NCBI GenBank assembly: GCA_945870185.1
Contig: CAMBRK010000044.1
Coordinates: forward strand, 1-36,069
Length of the DNA: 36,069 nt
Source: Aureispira sp. CCB-QB1
GTDB taxonomy: Bacteria; Bacteroidota; Bacteroidia; Chitinophagales; Saprospiraceae
Reading direction: 5' to 3'
Positions 1 through 7,469 of the stretch are shown here, in pieces. Numbering within the stretch: the stretch's first letter is position 1; each line of letters opens with the position of its first letter. Position numbers and translations under genes: made by a program. The notes below the pieces were generated by a model. That model made no database searches. It was not told where the DNA came from and saw only the letters and a list, made by a program, of their open reading frames with translations.

Positions 1-79
1 GCCTTTAAGATTATAAAAAATATAAAAATTGTTCTCATGATTATGGTAATTAATATTTTTTAATTTATGATAAATAAAA

Positions 80-113
80 ATAGAGCTTCAGTTTATTTTA
101 TTACTGAAGCCCT
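80..113 (-). terminator. Intrinsic terminator of the Cys-rich lipoprotein gene
   Basis: A perfect 8-bp inverted repeat (GCTTCAGT at 85-92, ACTGAAGC at 103-110) with a 10-nt AT loop lies 14 bp beyond the stop codon of the minus-strand gene. On the minus strand it is followed by TCTATTTTTATTT, a T-rich tail, as expected of a Rho-independent terminator. Confidence 0.75.
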
Positions 114-123
114 ATTAATTCGA

Positions 124-873
124 TTATAATCCTTGGCAATTAGGCAAACATTGAGTAGAAAAAATAGTATTTATAGGACAAGGCAAACTTGGGGTCTGAG
201 CATTACAATTACCTGTGCCTTGTGACCAAGTTTGGTTTATTGTCAGAGCACCACTTGGATTTCTGCAAACTTCAAAAGTAGTCCTGCAGCATGCTTCACC
301 ACAAGGCAATTTTGCATATCTAATGAGGCCAATTTCGCCAGATTTTGTTGGGTCACCTACCTGAATAGCACAGAATTTTATACATGCACCTGTACTGAAT
401 CCAAACATTGTTGTACGAATACCTCCACATGGATGTATGTTTGTGCTCGTTGATATTTTATTATTTACCAAGACCTCCATTAGTAGCTTTTCAATTTTTT
501 GAAGGAATAAACCAATATCTGGTGCATTATTGATGGCATCATCCCAATCAGGACATCCAGGCCACAGTACAATCCAATCTAAAATCTGTAAATCAAACCC
601 ATCTGGCAAACAATCTTTATCTCTATATCGTACCTGAAATGTACATCCAGGGTAATCAGGAAGTGAAAAATTTATTAACTTATTAGCACTCCAACTACCT
701 CCCGGGCATGACAAATTTGCATTTTCACAAGGTTCAGCAACCCTCGTTTCCGTCTGCAAATCAAGGACTGATGATTCTGGTTGCTTCTCAGCCCCATCCT
801 TTGCACATGAATAAATAAAAAACGTAGTCACCGCGACTACACATAAAGCAAAAATAAATCTCATACTTTTCAT
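124..873 (-). CDS. Cys-rich secreted lipoprotein of unknown function
   Basis: The product is about 249 residues from the chosen start. That ATG (873) opens a lipoprotein signal peptide: charged MKSMRF, a hydrophobic run, then FFIYSC with the Cys as likely lipidation site, followed by Ala-Lys-Asp-Gly. Reading could start 22 codons upstream, but that would place a non-signal-like segment before the signal peptide. The mature part holds an unusually high number of cysteines (roughly 17), several paired as CxxxC and CC. They are concentrated in the C-terminal half, which ends TQCLPNCQGL, so a disulfide-stabilised protein on the cell surface or in the periplasm is likely. I recognise no family. 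It stands alone, with a terminator directly downstream. Confidence 0.7.
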   Translation of the reverse strand: MKSMRFIFALCVVAVTTFFIYSCAKDGAEKQPESSVLDLQTETRVAEPCENANLSCPGGSWSANKLINFSLPDYPGCTFQVRYRDKDCLPDGFDLQILDWIVLWPGCPDWDDAINNAPDIGLFLQKIEKLLMEVLVNNKISTSTNIHPCGGIRTTMFGFSTGACIKFCAIQVGDPTKSGEIGLIRYAKLPCGEACCRTTFEVCRNPSGALTINQTWSQGTGNCNAQTPSLPCPINTIFSTQCLPNCQGL

Positions 874-987
874 TTTAAAAAAAGTTAAAAAAGGTGATAA
901 AAAAAAATACGCTCGATTTAATCCGGCATCCACCGACAATAAATCTTAAAAAAATAATAAATAACGCATCATAATCCAAAAAACCTC

Positions 988-996
988 TACCTTTGC
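988..996 (+). promoter_or_regulatory. Bacteroidota -7 promoter element of the small RNA candidate
   Basis: TACCTTTGC matches the TAnnTTTG consensus of the Bacteroidota primary sigma factor. No clear -33 TTG is visible about 20 nt upstream. A near-perfect 17-bp palindrome, ATCGTATCCGACACGAT (997-1013), starts directly after it and would overlap the transcription start. It could therefore be an operator as well as an RNA hairpin. Confidence 0.55.
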
Positions 997-999
997 ATC

Positions 1000-1057
1000 G
1001 TATCCGACACGATACTATGGGTCTGCATCCCCTGCATGGGTAGCAGGCCTTTTTTTA
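1000..1057 (+). ncRNA. Candidate ~55-60 nt small RNA (promoter, two hairpins, U-tract)
   Basis: Downstream of the TACCTTTGC element there are two compact hairpins and nothing else. The first is GTATC (1000-1004) with GATAC (1011-1015). The second pairs GTCTGC (1021-1026) with GCAGGC (1043-1048) and has an inner CCC/GGG pairing. It is followed immediately by seven or eight T, a classic Rho-independent terminator. No gene on this strand follows for more than 5 kb, so this is not the leader of a visible gene. It contains an 8-codon reading frame (ATG at 1017, MGLHPLHG, stop inside the terminator stem), so an orphan attenuator or leader-peptide remnant is an alternative. I cannot match it to a known RNA family. 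Confidence 0.45.
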
Positions 1058-1386
1058 TGATACTTCTTTTTTGTCTTGTATATCTACATCACATATATCA
1101 TCCTTCATATCCAGATATTATCCACCAAATGATACTTACCAACATATTATCATCACGATAATAAAACCAAATCACATAAATACTTCCTAACTATAGACTT
1201 TTATCCCACACTTATTTTCCCTCTGCTACTTATAATTCTTACGCAAGGTAAATCTTTTTTGAGATAAATGGTTTATTTTTGCAATATATAATATCATTAA
1301 ATTTTTTGATTATAGTTATAAATTATATTAATGATTTACATTCAGAGTGAAGTCAAAATATGTAGTAGTCTCGTAGTAAAACTGGA
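1058..1386. other. Gene-free AT-rich stretch
   Basis: No convincing gene. A 34-codon frame beginning at 1057 sits behind the terminator and looks like chance. One TATTTTTGC promoter-like word on the plus strand (1274-1282) leads only into the antisense of the glucanotransferase gene. No clear terminator for that gene is visible here. Confidence 0.5.
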
Positions 1387-4053
1387 CTATCTTGCGTGAT
1401 TCATGATTAAATTTTTGATCTTATTTTTGAGTGTGTTTGCATCTTGCAATGTCTCTAAATCTAGATGAAATCTATATCTCCAGTAGTGTTTTGGATTGGC
1501 AGGCTCATTGATTTGTTCTGATGCAGCGTCAGCCTTTCTCAACGTACCATCCATACCTACTAGATCTTGTATAGGAAATATAGCCAACATACTCGGTGAT
1601 GCCATGTGATCTTCTACGATGGTGGTTACGATATCTGTATTGCATTCCATGGGTGTCAGTCCTTGCCAATGGAGATAATTGTAATAAAAATCTTTAGCGA
1701 GAACGTGGTCTCCTTGCCACCAGCCTCTGATCGTAGACATGTCATGACAAGATGGGCTGCATACTGAAAAATAAGGGTATTGTCTTACCTGACCAAACTT
1801 GCTATTGCCTTTGGGCATTCGCTGTATTTCCAGAGACATAATATTCATCGCTTTCATGACGCCCGGTACCGATTTTGGTATCATTCCCAAGTCTTCGCCA
1901 CATATCAGCATATCGCTGGCATCTAGAATAGCAGGTAGTTTCCATAAGGCTTGCTGTCTCCAGTATTCATCGTGTCTGATATAAAAATAGTCATTGTACA
2001 GTTGATCGAACTTTGCTTTGGTGTATTGATCCAGTTGACTATAAGAATAGGTTGTCGAAAGTGTAATGCGTGGATTAAAATATTGTCCATCACTATCAGG
2101 CTCAGAGATTAACAATACTTCGCTCATCATACCTAACAGCGCTTTTTCAAATTTTTCGAAACGGGCATTTTGGTTGGTGAAATGGTTTATTTTTTGCTGA
2201 TTGTCAAACGAAGATTTGAAAACAATTTTCCCTTCTGCATTTCTTGAAAAAAAGACTTCAAAAACTTCTTCTACATCATGGCCAAAGGCATTCAGCAATG
2301 ACTCATTGGTGATATATGGTATGGTGTATCTGGTGAGATCACTCGTGATACCGTAGTTTTGGAGTTCTGTTCTGGAAAGCGGCAGTCTTGGGTTAAACAG
2401 TCCCATAGTACCTTGCACCTGATTGGTTGGTATTTGCCATATTCTGAAAAATCCCAGAATGTGGTCTATCCGCAGTGCATCAAAATATCTGTTGAGCTGT
2501 TGCATTCGCTTTTGCCACCATGCAAAATTATCTTTTGCCATCACTTCCCAGTTGTATGTTGGAAAGCCCCAGTTTTGACCCAATACGGCATAGTCATCTG
2601 GAGGTGCACCAGCCTGGCCATTCATATTGTAAAGTTCAGGAGCAACCCAGGCATCACAACTATATCGATAAATACCTATAGGCAAATCACCTTTGATAAC
2701 GACTCCTTTGGTTCTGGCATAGTCTCTGGCTCCTTGCAATTGTCGGTCAGCATGATACTGTACAAAATAATAAAAAGCTATATCCTTATATTGACTATAC
2801 GCCGTTGAACATAATTTTTGAGTCACTTCATCAGAAAAAACACTATGTTCTGGCCAAAGGTTGAAATTACTGGTCTTATGTACATCTCTGAGATGACAAA
2901 AAGCAGCATATTGCTCCAACCAATCTTTATTCTGATTTTTGAATTGCAAATAGTCTTTATCTTTTAACCATGTATCATATTCCTGCTCGAAAAGGATACT
3001 CAGATATTTAAACTTAGCTTGCAGCACTTTTTCGAAATCTACAGTCTCTAAAGCATGGAGTGCTTTTTGATCTTTTGCAAATTCTGCATGTACTTTTTTA
3101 TCTTTGAAAGCAGCGATTTGCTGAATATTAATGTATAAAGGATGTAAAGCAAATACAGAAATTGAAGCGTATGGATAACTATCTACCCATGTTTTGGTAG
3201 CGATAGTATCATTTACTGGCAATACCTGTATCATTTTCAATCCCACATCATAGGTCCAGTCTGTAAGTAATTTAAGATCAGTGTACTCACCAATGCCAAG
3301 TCCTTGTGTACTTCTTAATGAAAATACTGGAATAGCTACGCCTGCGCCCCTCCAAACACTATCAGTATGCCTGAAATGATTGTCTGAGACTATAGTTTTT
3401 GAAGGAATATCATCATTGAAAACCTGAAAAAAGCGACGATTGTCTCCATTTTCCCATGCTACTATATTTCCATCCTTAGGATTGATAATTACGTATTTAT
3501 ATTCAAAGTATGGTGCTGACTGATCTATCCCGATGCTAACTGACCAGAGTGGAAAGGAAGCATCATCCATAGGAATGGCTTTGACCCAACTCCCTAAAGC
3601 GGGTATGCTACCCGAAATACCATAAATTAAATCAGTATTGATAGTTGCTGAACTTAATATAAATTGAACATCATTTGTTTCCTGATTTCTTTTTGTAGTC
3701 TTTTTAGTGGGTTTACTTCTTTTTAGTATAGCCTGAGTAAATGCCGTAGATAAAAATGCATTATCATAGTGATCACGTGCGCGCCACTGATCGTTGTGTA
3801 TCGTTCTGGAACTTTTGGAACTTGCAGATTTTCTAAAACCTCCCCATTCTTTTGCTACAACTTCGTGATCTTTGATGAGCAGATACTTGTATTGCAATGT
3901 ATCTTCTGTTTGCAATTGTCCGCTCCAATTTTCGCCATCAAATGTGTTCAACAATAGTATTTCGGTCTTCCCGACAGACTTTCCAATGCAATATTCTATA
4001 CCTATTTGCTCGCCATAGACGGTCTTATAGTGCAGGTTAAAATGAAAATTCAT
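1387..4053 (-). CDS. malQ: 4-alpha-glucanotransferase (GH77, DPE2-type) with two N-terminal CBM20 starch-binding domains
   Basis: Transfers alpha-1,4-glucan segments between malto-oligosaccharides or glycogen, presumably in the cytoplasm since no signal peptide is seen. About 888 residues from the ATG at 4053. The two CBM20-like domains (about 1-110 and 125-235) carry the typical GSIPALGSW and YKYVI patterns. The GH77 barrel follows and shows the nucleophile motif LRIDHILGFFR (Asp near 530), the acid/base motif CGEDLG (Glu near 720) and CHDMSTIRGWW (Asp near 771). The tandem CBM20 layout and the length are those of plant DPE2 and Bacteroides-type enzymes rather than the roughly 500-residue MalQ. 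An in-frame ATG at 4107 would add 18 residues, but it lies in the leader hairpin and the extra residues do not resemble the family. Confidence 0.9.
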   Translation of the reverse strand: MNFHFNLHYKTVYGEQIGIEYCIGKSVGKTEILLLNTFDGENWSGQLQTEDTLQYKYLLIKDHEVVAKEWGGFRKSASSKSSRTIHNDQWRARDHYDNAFLSTAFTQAILKRSKPTKKTTKRNQETNDVQFILSSATINTDLIYGISGSIPALGSWVKAIPMDDASFPLWSVSIGIDQSAPYFEYKYVIINPKDGNIVAWENGDNRRFFQVFNDDIPSKTIVSDNHFRHTDSVWRGAGVAIPVFSLRSTQGLGIGEYTDLKLLTDWTYDVGLKMIQVLPVNDTIATKTWVDSYPYASISVFALHPLYINIQQIAAFKDKKVHAEFAKDQKALHALETVDFEKVLQAKFKYLSILFEQEYDTWLKDKDYLQFKNQNKDWLEQYAAFCHLRDVHKTSNFNLWPEHSVFSDEVTQKLCSTAYSQYKDIAFYYFVQYHADRQLQGARDYARTKGVVIKGDLPIGIYRYSCDAWVAPELYNMNGQAGAPPDDYAVLGQNWGFPTYNWEVMAKDNFAWWQKRMQQLNRYFDALRIDHILGFFRIWQIPTNQVQGTMGLFNPRLPLSRTELQNYGITSDLTRYTIPYITNESLLNAFGHDVEEVFEVFFSRNAEGKIVFKSSFDNQQKINHFTNQNARFEKFEKALLGMMSEVLLISEPDSDGQYFNPRITLSTTYSYSQLDQYTKAKFDQLYNDYFYIRHDEYWRQQALWKLPAILDASDMLICGEDLGMIPKSVPGVMKAMNIMSLEIQRMPKGNSKFGQVRQYPYFSVCSPSCHDMSTIRGWWQGDHVLAKDFYYNYLHWQGLTPMECNTDIVTTIVEDHMASPSMLAIFPIQDLVGMDGTLRKADAASEQINEPANPKHYWRYRFHLDLETLQDANTLKNKIKNLIMNHAR

Positions 4054-4094
4054 AAAATAAATAAGGTTATCGGCTTTAACAATGGTTAAAAATC

Positions 4095-4139
4095 TAAAAA
4101 AGCCCATACATCATGTTTATGGGATTAGTGGCAAATATA
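4095..4139 (-). promoter_or_regulatory. malQ promoter and leader with terminator-like hairpin
   Basis: TATATTTGC (4131-4139, minus) is a good -7 element about 78 bp upstream of the malQ ATG. Just past the expected start site the leader reads CCCATA, a 9-nt loop, TATGGG, C, then TTTTTT (4096-4123). This is an intrinsic-terminator architecture with a 6-bp stem, inside the untranslated leader. It may act as an attenuator; the stem is short, so termination would be partial. Confidence 0.45.
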
Positions 4140-4299
4140 CACTAAGTAATGAAAAATATGTGGATTTTTACAGGCAAAAAATCAATGTGCTTTGGATAAG
4201 GGGTTTTATATATTTCCTATCATTGACTAAAAGCATTACTCAAAGACTACATTAATCTATTCCTTTTAACCAAAATCAGTTGTAAAATGAAAAAGATCA

Positions 4300-4785
4300 C
4301 TAGATGTCCAAATTGAATATAATCTCCCCTGTTGGAAGAATTTCCATTGCAAAAGCTTTTGATAAAGACGCATCGTAATCTTCCCCATCCAAGGTCTGGC
4401 CAGCCACAATGTTAATGATATGATCAGGCTCTATAGATGCTACCGATTTTTTGATGATATTATCGTTGACTACAGTGCTAGCGATACTTTTTTTAGAGAT
4501 GAGTTCCCCTTTTTTATCTAATGTAACTAAAATAAAGTCATACTTTAACAAACCTCCTTTCCAGTAAATGACAGCCTCATACTTCTCTTCTTTAGGCAGT
4601 CTGACGCATGGGATAAACTCGGTAAACTCATCTATTTCCTTTTCCCACTCCATCATGACCTCATCAACAAATGCTTGTGGGAATGGATCACTATTCAATT
4701 CATATTCGCTCAAGTAATCTTCCGAAATCAAGACAGGAAGTTCTGTTTCTGGAAAATAATGAAGAATTCGCTCTAATTTACTCAT
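4300..4785 (-). CDS. Conserved-looking hypothetical protein, nadC partner
   Basis: 161 residues, acidic, no signal peptide or membrane segment. It starts with ATG at 4785, only 3 bp after the nadC stop, so it is almost certainly co-transcribed and perhaps translationally coupled with nadC. The sequence alternates predicted strands (YEAVIYWKGG, YDFILVTLDKKGELI) and ends with GEIIFNLDI. I do not recognise a family. The linkage alone is not enough to assign a role in NAD metabolism. Confidence 0.75.
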   Translation of the reverse strand: MSKLERILHYFPETELPVLISEDYLSEYELNSDPFPQAFVDEVMMEWEKEIDEFTEFIPCVRLPKEEKYEAVIYWKGGLLKYDFILVTLDKKGELISKKSIASTVVNDNIIKKSVASIEPDHIINIVAGQTLDGEDYDASLSKAFAMEILPTGEIIFNLDI

Positions 4786-4788
4786 GGG

Positions 4789-5646
4789 TCAGTCCTTAAT
4801 CACCTTTAAGCTTAAATCCAACGTACCCGCTGAATGGGTTAGGGCACCGACAGAAATATAATCTACACCTGTTTCGGCAATTTTGCGCACCGTATGCAAT
4901 GTAACACCACCTGATGCTTCGGTTTCAAACCTTCGGTTTACATGAGCTACTGCTTCTCTCAGTATAGGAACTTCAAAATTGTCAAACATGATTCTGGTAA
5001 TGCCGCCCTTGTTCAAGACTTCTTCCAACTCGACCAAATTGCGTACTTCTACCGTGATACCAAGGTCTAGTTGATTTGCTTTCAAAAATTCATGAACCTT
5101 ACTTATGGCTTCAGTATGAGATCCACAAGCATCCACATGATTGTCTTTGATCATAATCCAATCATACAGACCCGTACGATAGTTTTCACATCCTCCAATT
5201 GTGACAGCCCATTTTTCCAGGAATCTCATCAAAGGTGTCGTTTTTCTGGTATCGAGTACTTTGACTGGCAAGTCGCCTACTTCAAAGGCAAACCGCGAAC
5301 TCAAAGTGGCAACACCGCTGAGTCTCTGCATTGTATTGAGTACCAGCCTTTCAGCCTTGAGCAATGCCTGAGAATTGCATTCTACATAAAAAGCAACATC
5401 ACCATATTTGACATCTTGCCCATCGTTTAGTTTGATATCTAAAGTAGATGTAGGATCCACATGTTTAAAAATGGCTTCTGCCACAGCTATACCTGCGATA
5501 ACACCTTCTGCTTTGACCAAAAGACGTGCGTGAGTTCTATCATCAGCAGGTATACAAGCCAATGAAGTATGATCTCCTTCATGAATATCTTCATAAAGTC
5601 CGTCTATTATAAACTGGTGTAGCAATTCATGATCTATATGTGGCAT
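4789..5646 (-). CDS. nadC: Quinolinate phosphoribosyltransferase (decarboxylating)
   Basis: Converts quinolinate and PRPP to nicotinate mononucleotide, CO2 and diphosphate in de novo NAD synthesis. 285 residues, the usual length. Family motifs are LDTRKTTP (Arg134/Lys135), EKWAV (Lys145), GGCENYRTGLYDWIMIKDNH (residues 151-170, Arg157, Lys167), VEV (Glu200), IMFDNF (Asp222) and the C-terminal ISVGALTHSAGTLDLSL. The residue normally His in the GGxxNHR motif is Tyr156 here, a mild variation. Start at 5646 gives the standard amphipathic N-terminal domain. nadA and nadB are not nearby. Confidence 0.95.
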   Translation of the reverse strand: MPHIDHELLHQFIIDGLYEDIHEGDHTSLACIPADDRTHARLLVKAEGVIAGIAVAEAIFKHVDPTSTLDIKLNDGQDVKYGDVAFYVECNSQALLKAERLVLNTMQRLSGVATLSSRFAFEVGDLPVKVLDTRKTTPLMRFLEKWAVTIGGCENYRTGLYDWIMIKDNHVDACGSHTEAISKVHEFLKANQLDLGITVEVRNLVELEEVLNKGGITRIMFDNFEVPILREAVAHVNRRFETEASGGVTLHTVRKIAETGVDYISVGALTHSAGTLDLSLKVIKD

Positions 5647-5677
5647 TTATCCCAAATTTTAAATTTAATAATAAAGT

Positions 5678-5686
5678 GCAAAGGTA
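5678..5686 (-). promoter_or_regulatory. nadC promoter -7 element
   Basis: TACCTTTGC on the minus strand, 31 bp upstream of the nadC ATG, fits TAnnTTTG. This gives a leader of about 25 nt for the nadC-hypothetical operon. No clear -33 element at the usual spacing. Confidence 0.6.
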
Positions 5687-5898
5687 TCATATTAGATCAA
5701 AATATATGGTGTCAAGATGCAAAATGATAGAAATAGGGTATTTTTGTAGGTAAAAATCACAAAGTTCTTGATAAAATTTAAAGTAAATTAAATTGTATTC
5801 AAAAAGAAAAGTTGACTATTTCTATGTTAATACCTAAACTTTTTACTAAATCGCCACCAAAGATCAATGTAAATATTTCTTCTAACATTTTTTAAAAA

Positions 5899-5920
5899 GT
5901 GGATAATTAAAAACTTATTT
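5899..5920. repeat. Left copy of a ~21-bp direct repeat flanking an orphan lipoprotein gene
   Basis: GTGGATAATTAAAAACTTAT at 5899 onward matches GTGGATAATTAATACTTATT at 6548-6568 with a single internal difference and a one-base indel. This copy overlaps the 3' end and stop codon of the lipoprotein gene; the other lies upstream of its start, about 650 bp apart. Confidence 0.5.
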
Positions 5921-6523
5921 ATGTTTTACACTAATGTAATCACTACAATCACAACCATATAATTTACTTTTTCTTTTTTTGCCTAGTGTTAAGCAAAACT
6001 GAACAAATCGAACATTATAAAAATCTACTTTATCTATAGATATAAAATAAGTACCCTTACTATACGGGAGCATTATCTTTTGAATAAATTTCACAGAATT
6101 ATATTTACCAATATAGTAAGTAACAGTATCAAGAATCTCTGGCTCCAAAACATCCTTTTCAACAAACGAAGAGTCAATATAACCAGATACAAAACTTCCA
6201 AATATTTCATCCTTGTTTTGATCAAAGTATCTGATGACAGTGTGATCGTCTCTATATTTTGATATTGGAAACCATTTCTCATTAGGAACTATATAAGTTT
6301 TATCGTGAAAAAAATAAATATTATTTCCTGATAAATTTGTGATTTCAAATTTAACAAAAGTATCTACATATACACTTTGAATGCGTTCAGAATCGGCATC
6401 AGAATCAATAATCTCAGAATAAAAATAAATTTCGTTCATGTCTGTAACGATTTTGAAATTAGTAGGAAGCGAAGAGCAACCAAAAAGTGTAAAAAGAGTA
6501 ATTATAAAAATTCCTATTTTCAT
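5915..6523 (-). CDS. Small lipoprotein of unknown function
   Basis: 202 residues. Starts MKIGIFIITLFTLFGCSSLP, a short lipoprotein signal peptide with lipobox LFGC (Cys16) and Ser-Ser after it, so it is probably lipid-anchored. The mature part is rich in aromatic residues and beta-strand-like segments (IYFYSEI, KFEITNLSGNNIYFF, TYFISI) and ends with a CDCSD motif. No family recognised. It is strongly AT-rich and bracketed by a ~21-bp direct repeat, with no recognisable promoter. These features suggest a recently gained or mobile cassette. Confidence 0.7.
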   Translation of the reverse strand: MKIGIFIITLFTLFGCSSLPTNFKIVTDMNEIYFYSEIIDSDADSERIQSVYVDTFVKFEITNLSGNNIYFFHDKTYIVPNEKWFPISKYRDDHTVIRYFDQNKDEIFGSFVSGYIDSSFVEKDVLEPEILDTVTYYIGKYNSVKFIQKIMLPYSKGTYFISIDKVDFYNVRFVQFCLTLGKKRKSKLYGCDCSDYISVKHK

Positions 6524-6547
6524 ACCTGAAATGTTTATTAACTAAAC

Positions 6548-6568
6548 GTGGATAATTAATACTTATTT
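6548..6568. repeat. Right copy of the ~21-bp direct repeat
   Basis: GTGGATAATTAATACTTATT matches the copy at 5899-5920 in the same orientation. It lies 25 bp upstream of the lipoprotein start codon. Confidence 0.5.
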
Positions 6569-6592
6569 TCTTTTTCCAAATCATTAAACTCC

Positions 6593-6622
6593 TTTGTTAA
6601 TAAATAATATTTAATATATTTG
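6593..6622 (+). promoter_or_regulatory. Promoter of the methyltransferase gene (-33 TTTG, -7 TATATTTG)
   Basis: TTTG at 6593-6596, an 18-nt spacer and TATATTTG at 6615-6622 reproduce both Bacteroidota promoter elements at nearly canonical spacing. Transcription would start near 6628, leaving a leader of about 36 nt before the ATG at 6665. Confidence 0.7.
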
Positions 6623-6664
6623 TAGTCAATTGCTTAACAGCTTCTACAAATAATTTCAAATCCC

Positions 6665-7384
6665 ATGGCTCTATACTCAGATTTAGCAGCAGTTTATGAT
6701 TTCATGTATCAAAAATTATTTGATTATGAAAAGGAATGCCAATTTTATTTGAGTCAGTTGGAAACCTACCGTTGTAAAAGCATCATAGAATTTGGATGCG
6801 GTACGGGAAATTTGGGCCAAAACCTAATGCATGAAGGATTTGATTACTATGGGTTAGATATAAGTCCTGCTATGGTCGAGCTGGCAAAAAAAAAGATACC
6901 TGAGCACAAGCTTTCAGTCGGTGATATTATTGATTTTAGAAGCGAATCTATATTTGATGCAGCTTGCTTTACAGGTAGATCCATCAGTTATCTTGTTGAT
7001 GACCAAAGTATTTTACAAGCATTCAAAACTGTTTCTCTACATTTAAAACCCGATGGGATTTTCATATTTGACCCTATAGATGGTGATCGTTTATTTAAAA
7101 ACTTTGATACTGAAGAAAAAATAGTCGAAGTCTTTCCATACGTTAGACATGCTCGATCTAAGCCTTTAGACCATAAAAAATATACTTGGGAGTGGACATC
7201 TGAATATTACCAACAAGAAGGAAATACAAAAAAGCTTATAGGCAAAGATACCTCTACCGTAAGAGCTTTTAACACAAAAATTTTAGACCCAATTTTGTCT
7301 CTCGCAGGATTTGAAATCATCCATGTCATCCCTAAAGCATCTTATATCTGGGATGACCATTACTACATTTGCCAAAAAAAATAA
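6665..7384 (+). CDS. Class I SAM-dependent methyltransferase, substrate unknown
   Basis: 239 residues, cytosolic. The N-terminal YSDLAAVYDFMY is typical of small UbiE/Methyltransf_11- or _25-like enzymes. SAM-binding motif I is IIEFGCGTGNLG (about 61-72), followed by the acidic motif YYGLDISPAMV (Asp about 86) and a motif like GDIIDF. The C-terminal half (WEWTSEYYQQ, DDHYYICQKK) resembles family members annotated only as small-molecule methyltransferases. It is a single gene with its own promoter and shares a bidirectional terminator with sucD. Confidence 0.8.
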   Translation: MALYSDLAAVYDFMYQKLFDYEKECQFYLSQLETYRCKSIIEFGCGTGNLGQNLMHEGFDYYGLDISPAMVELAKKKIPEHKLSVGDIIDFRSESIFDAACFTGRSISYLVDDQSILQAFKTVSLHLKPDGIFIFDPIDGDRLFKNFDTEEKIVEVFPYVRHARSKPLDHKKYTWEWTSEYYQQEGNTKKLIGKDTSTVRAFNTKILDPILSLAGFEIIHVIPKASYIWDDHYYICQKK

Positions 7385-7414
7385 AGGGATAGAAACAAGC
7401 TCCATCCCTTTATT
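7380..7414. terminator. Bidirectional terminator between the methyltransferase gene and sucD
   Basis: AATAAAGGGAT (7380-7390) and ATCCCTTTATT (7404-7414) form a perfect 11-bp stem with a 13-nt loop between two convergent genes. The left arm overlaps the methyltransferase TAA. A- and T-rich flanks make it usable in both directions. Confidence 0.75.
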
Positions 7415-7469
7415 AGTCTAAATTTAACCACACAAACCCTACTTTAAAATGGAGGGCATAAAGTCGTTC

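Noticed and set aside
1057-1161. 34-codon frame after the small RNA terminator
   Set aside because: No promoter or ribosome-binding signal, begins within the T tract of a terminator, composition like the surrounding AT-rich DNA.
1274-1282. TATTTTTGC promoter-like word on the plus strand
   Set aside because: Leads only into antisense of malQ and has no -33 element at the right distance; such words are expected by chance in AT-rich DNA.
2359-2808. 149-codon frame opposite malQ
   Set aside because: Shadow of a strongly supported coding region; no domain, promoter or signal features.
5739-5896. Plus-strand TATTTTTG word and a 23-codon frame (ATG near 5825)
   Set aside because: Too short, no homology recognised, ends at the direct repeat; no support beyond chance.
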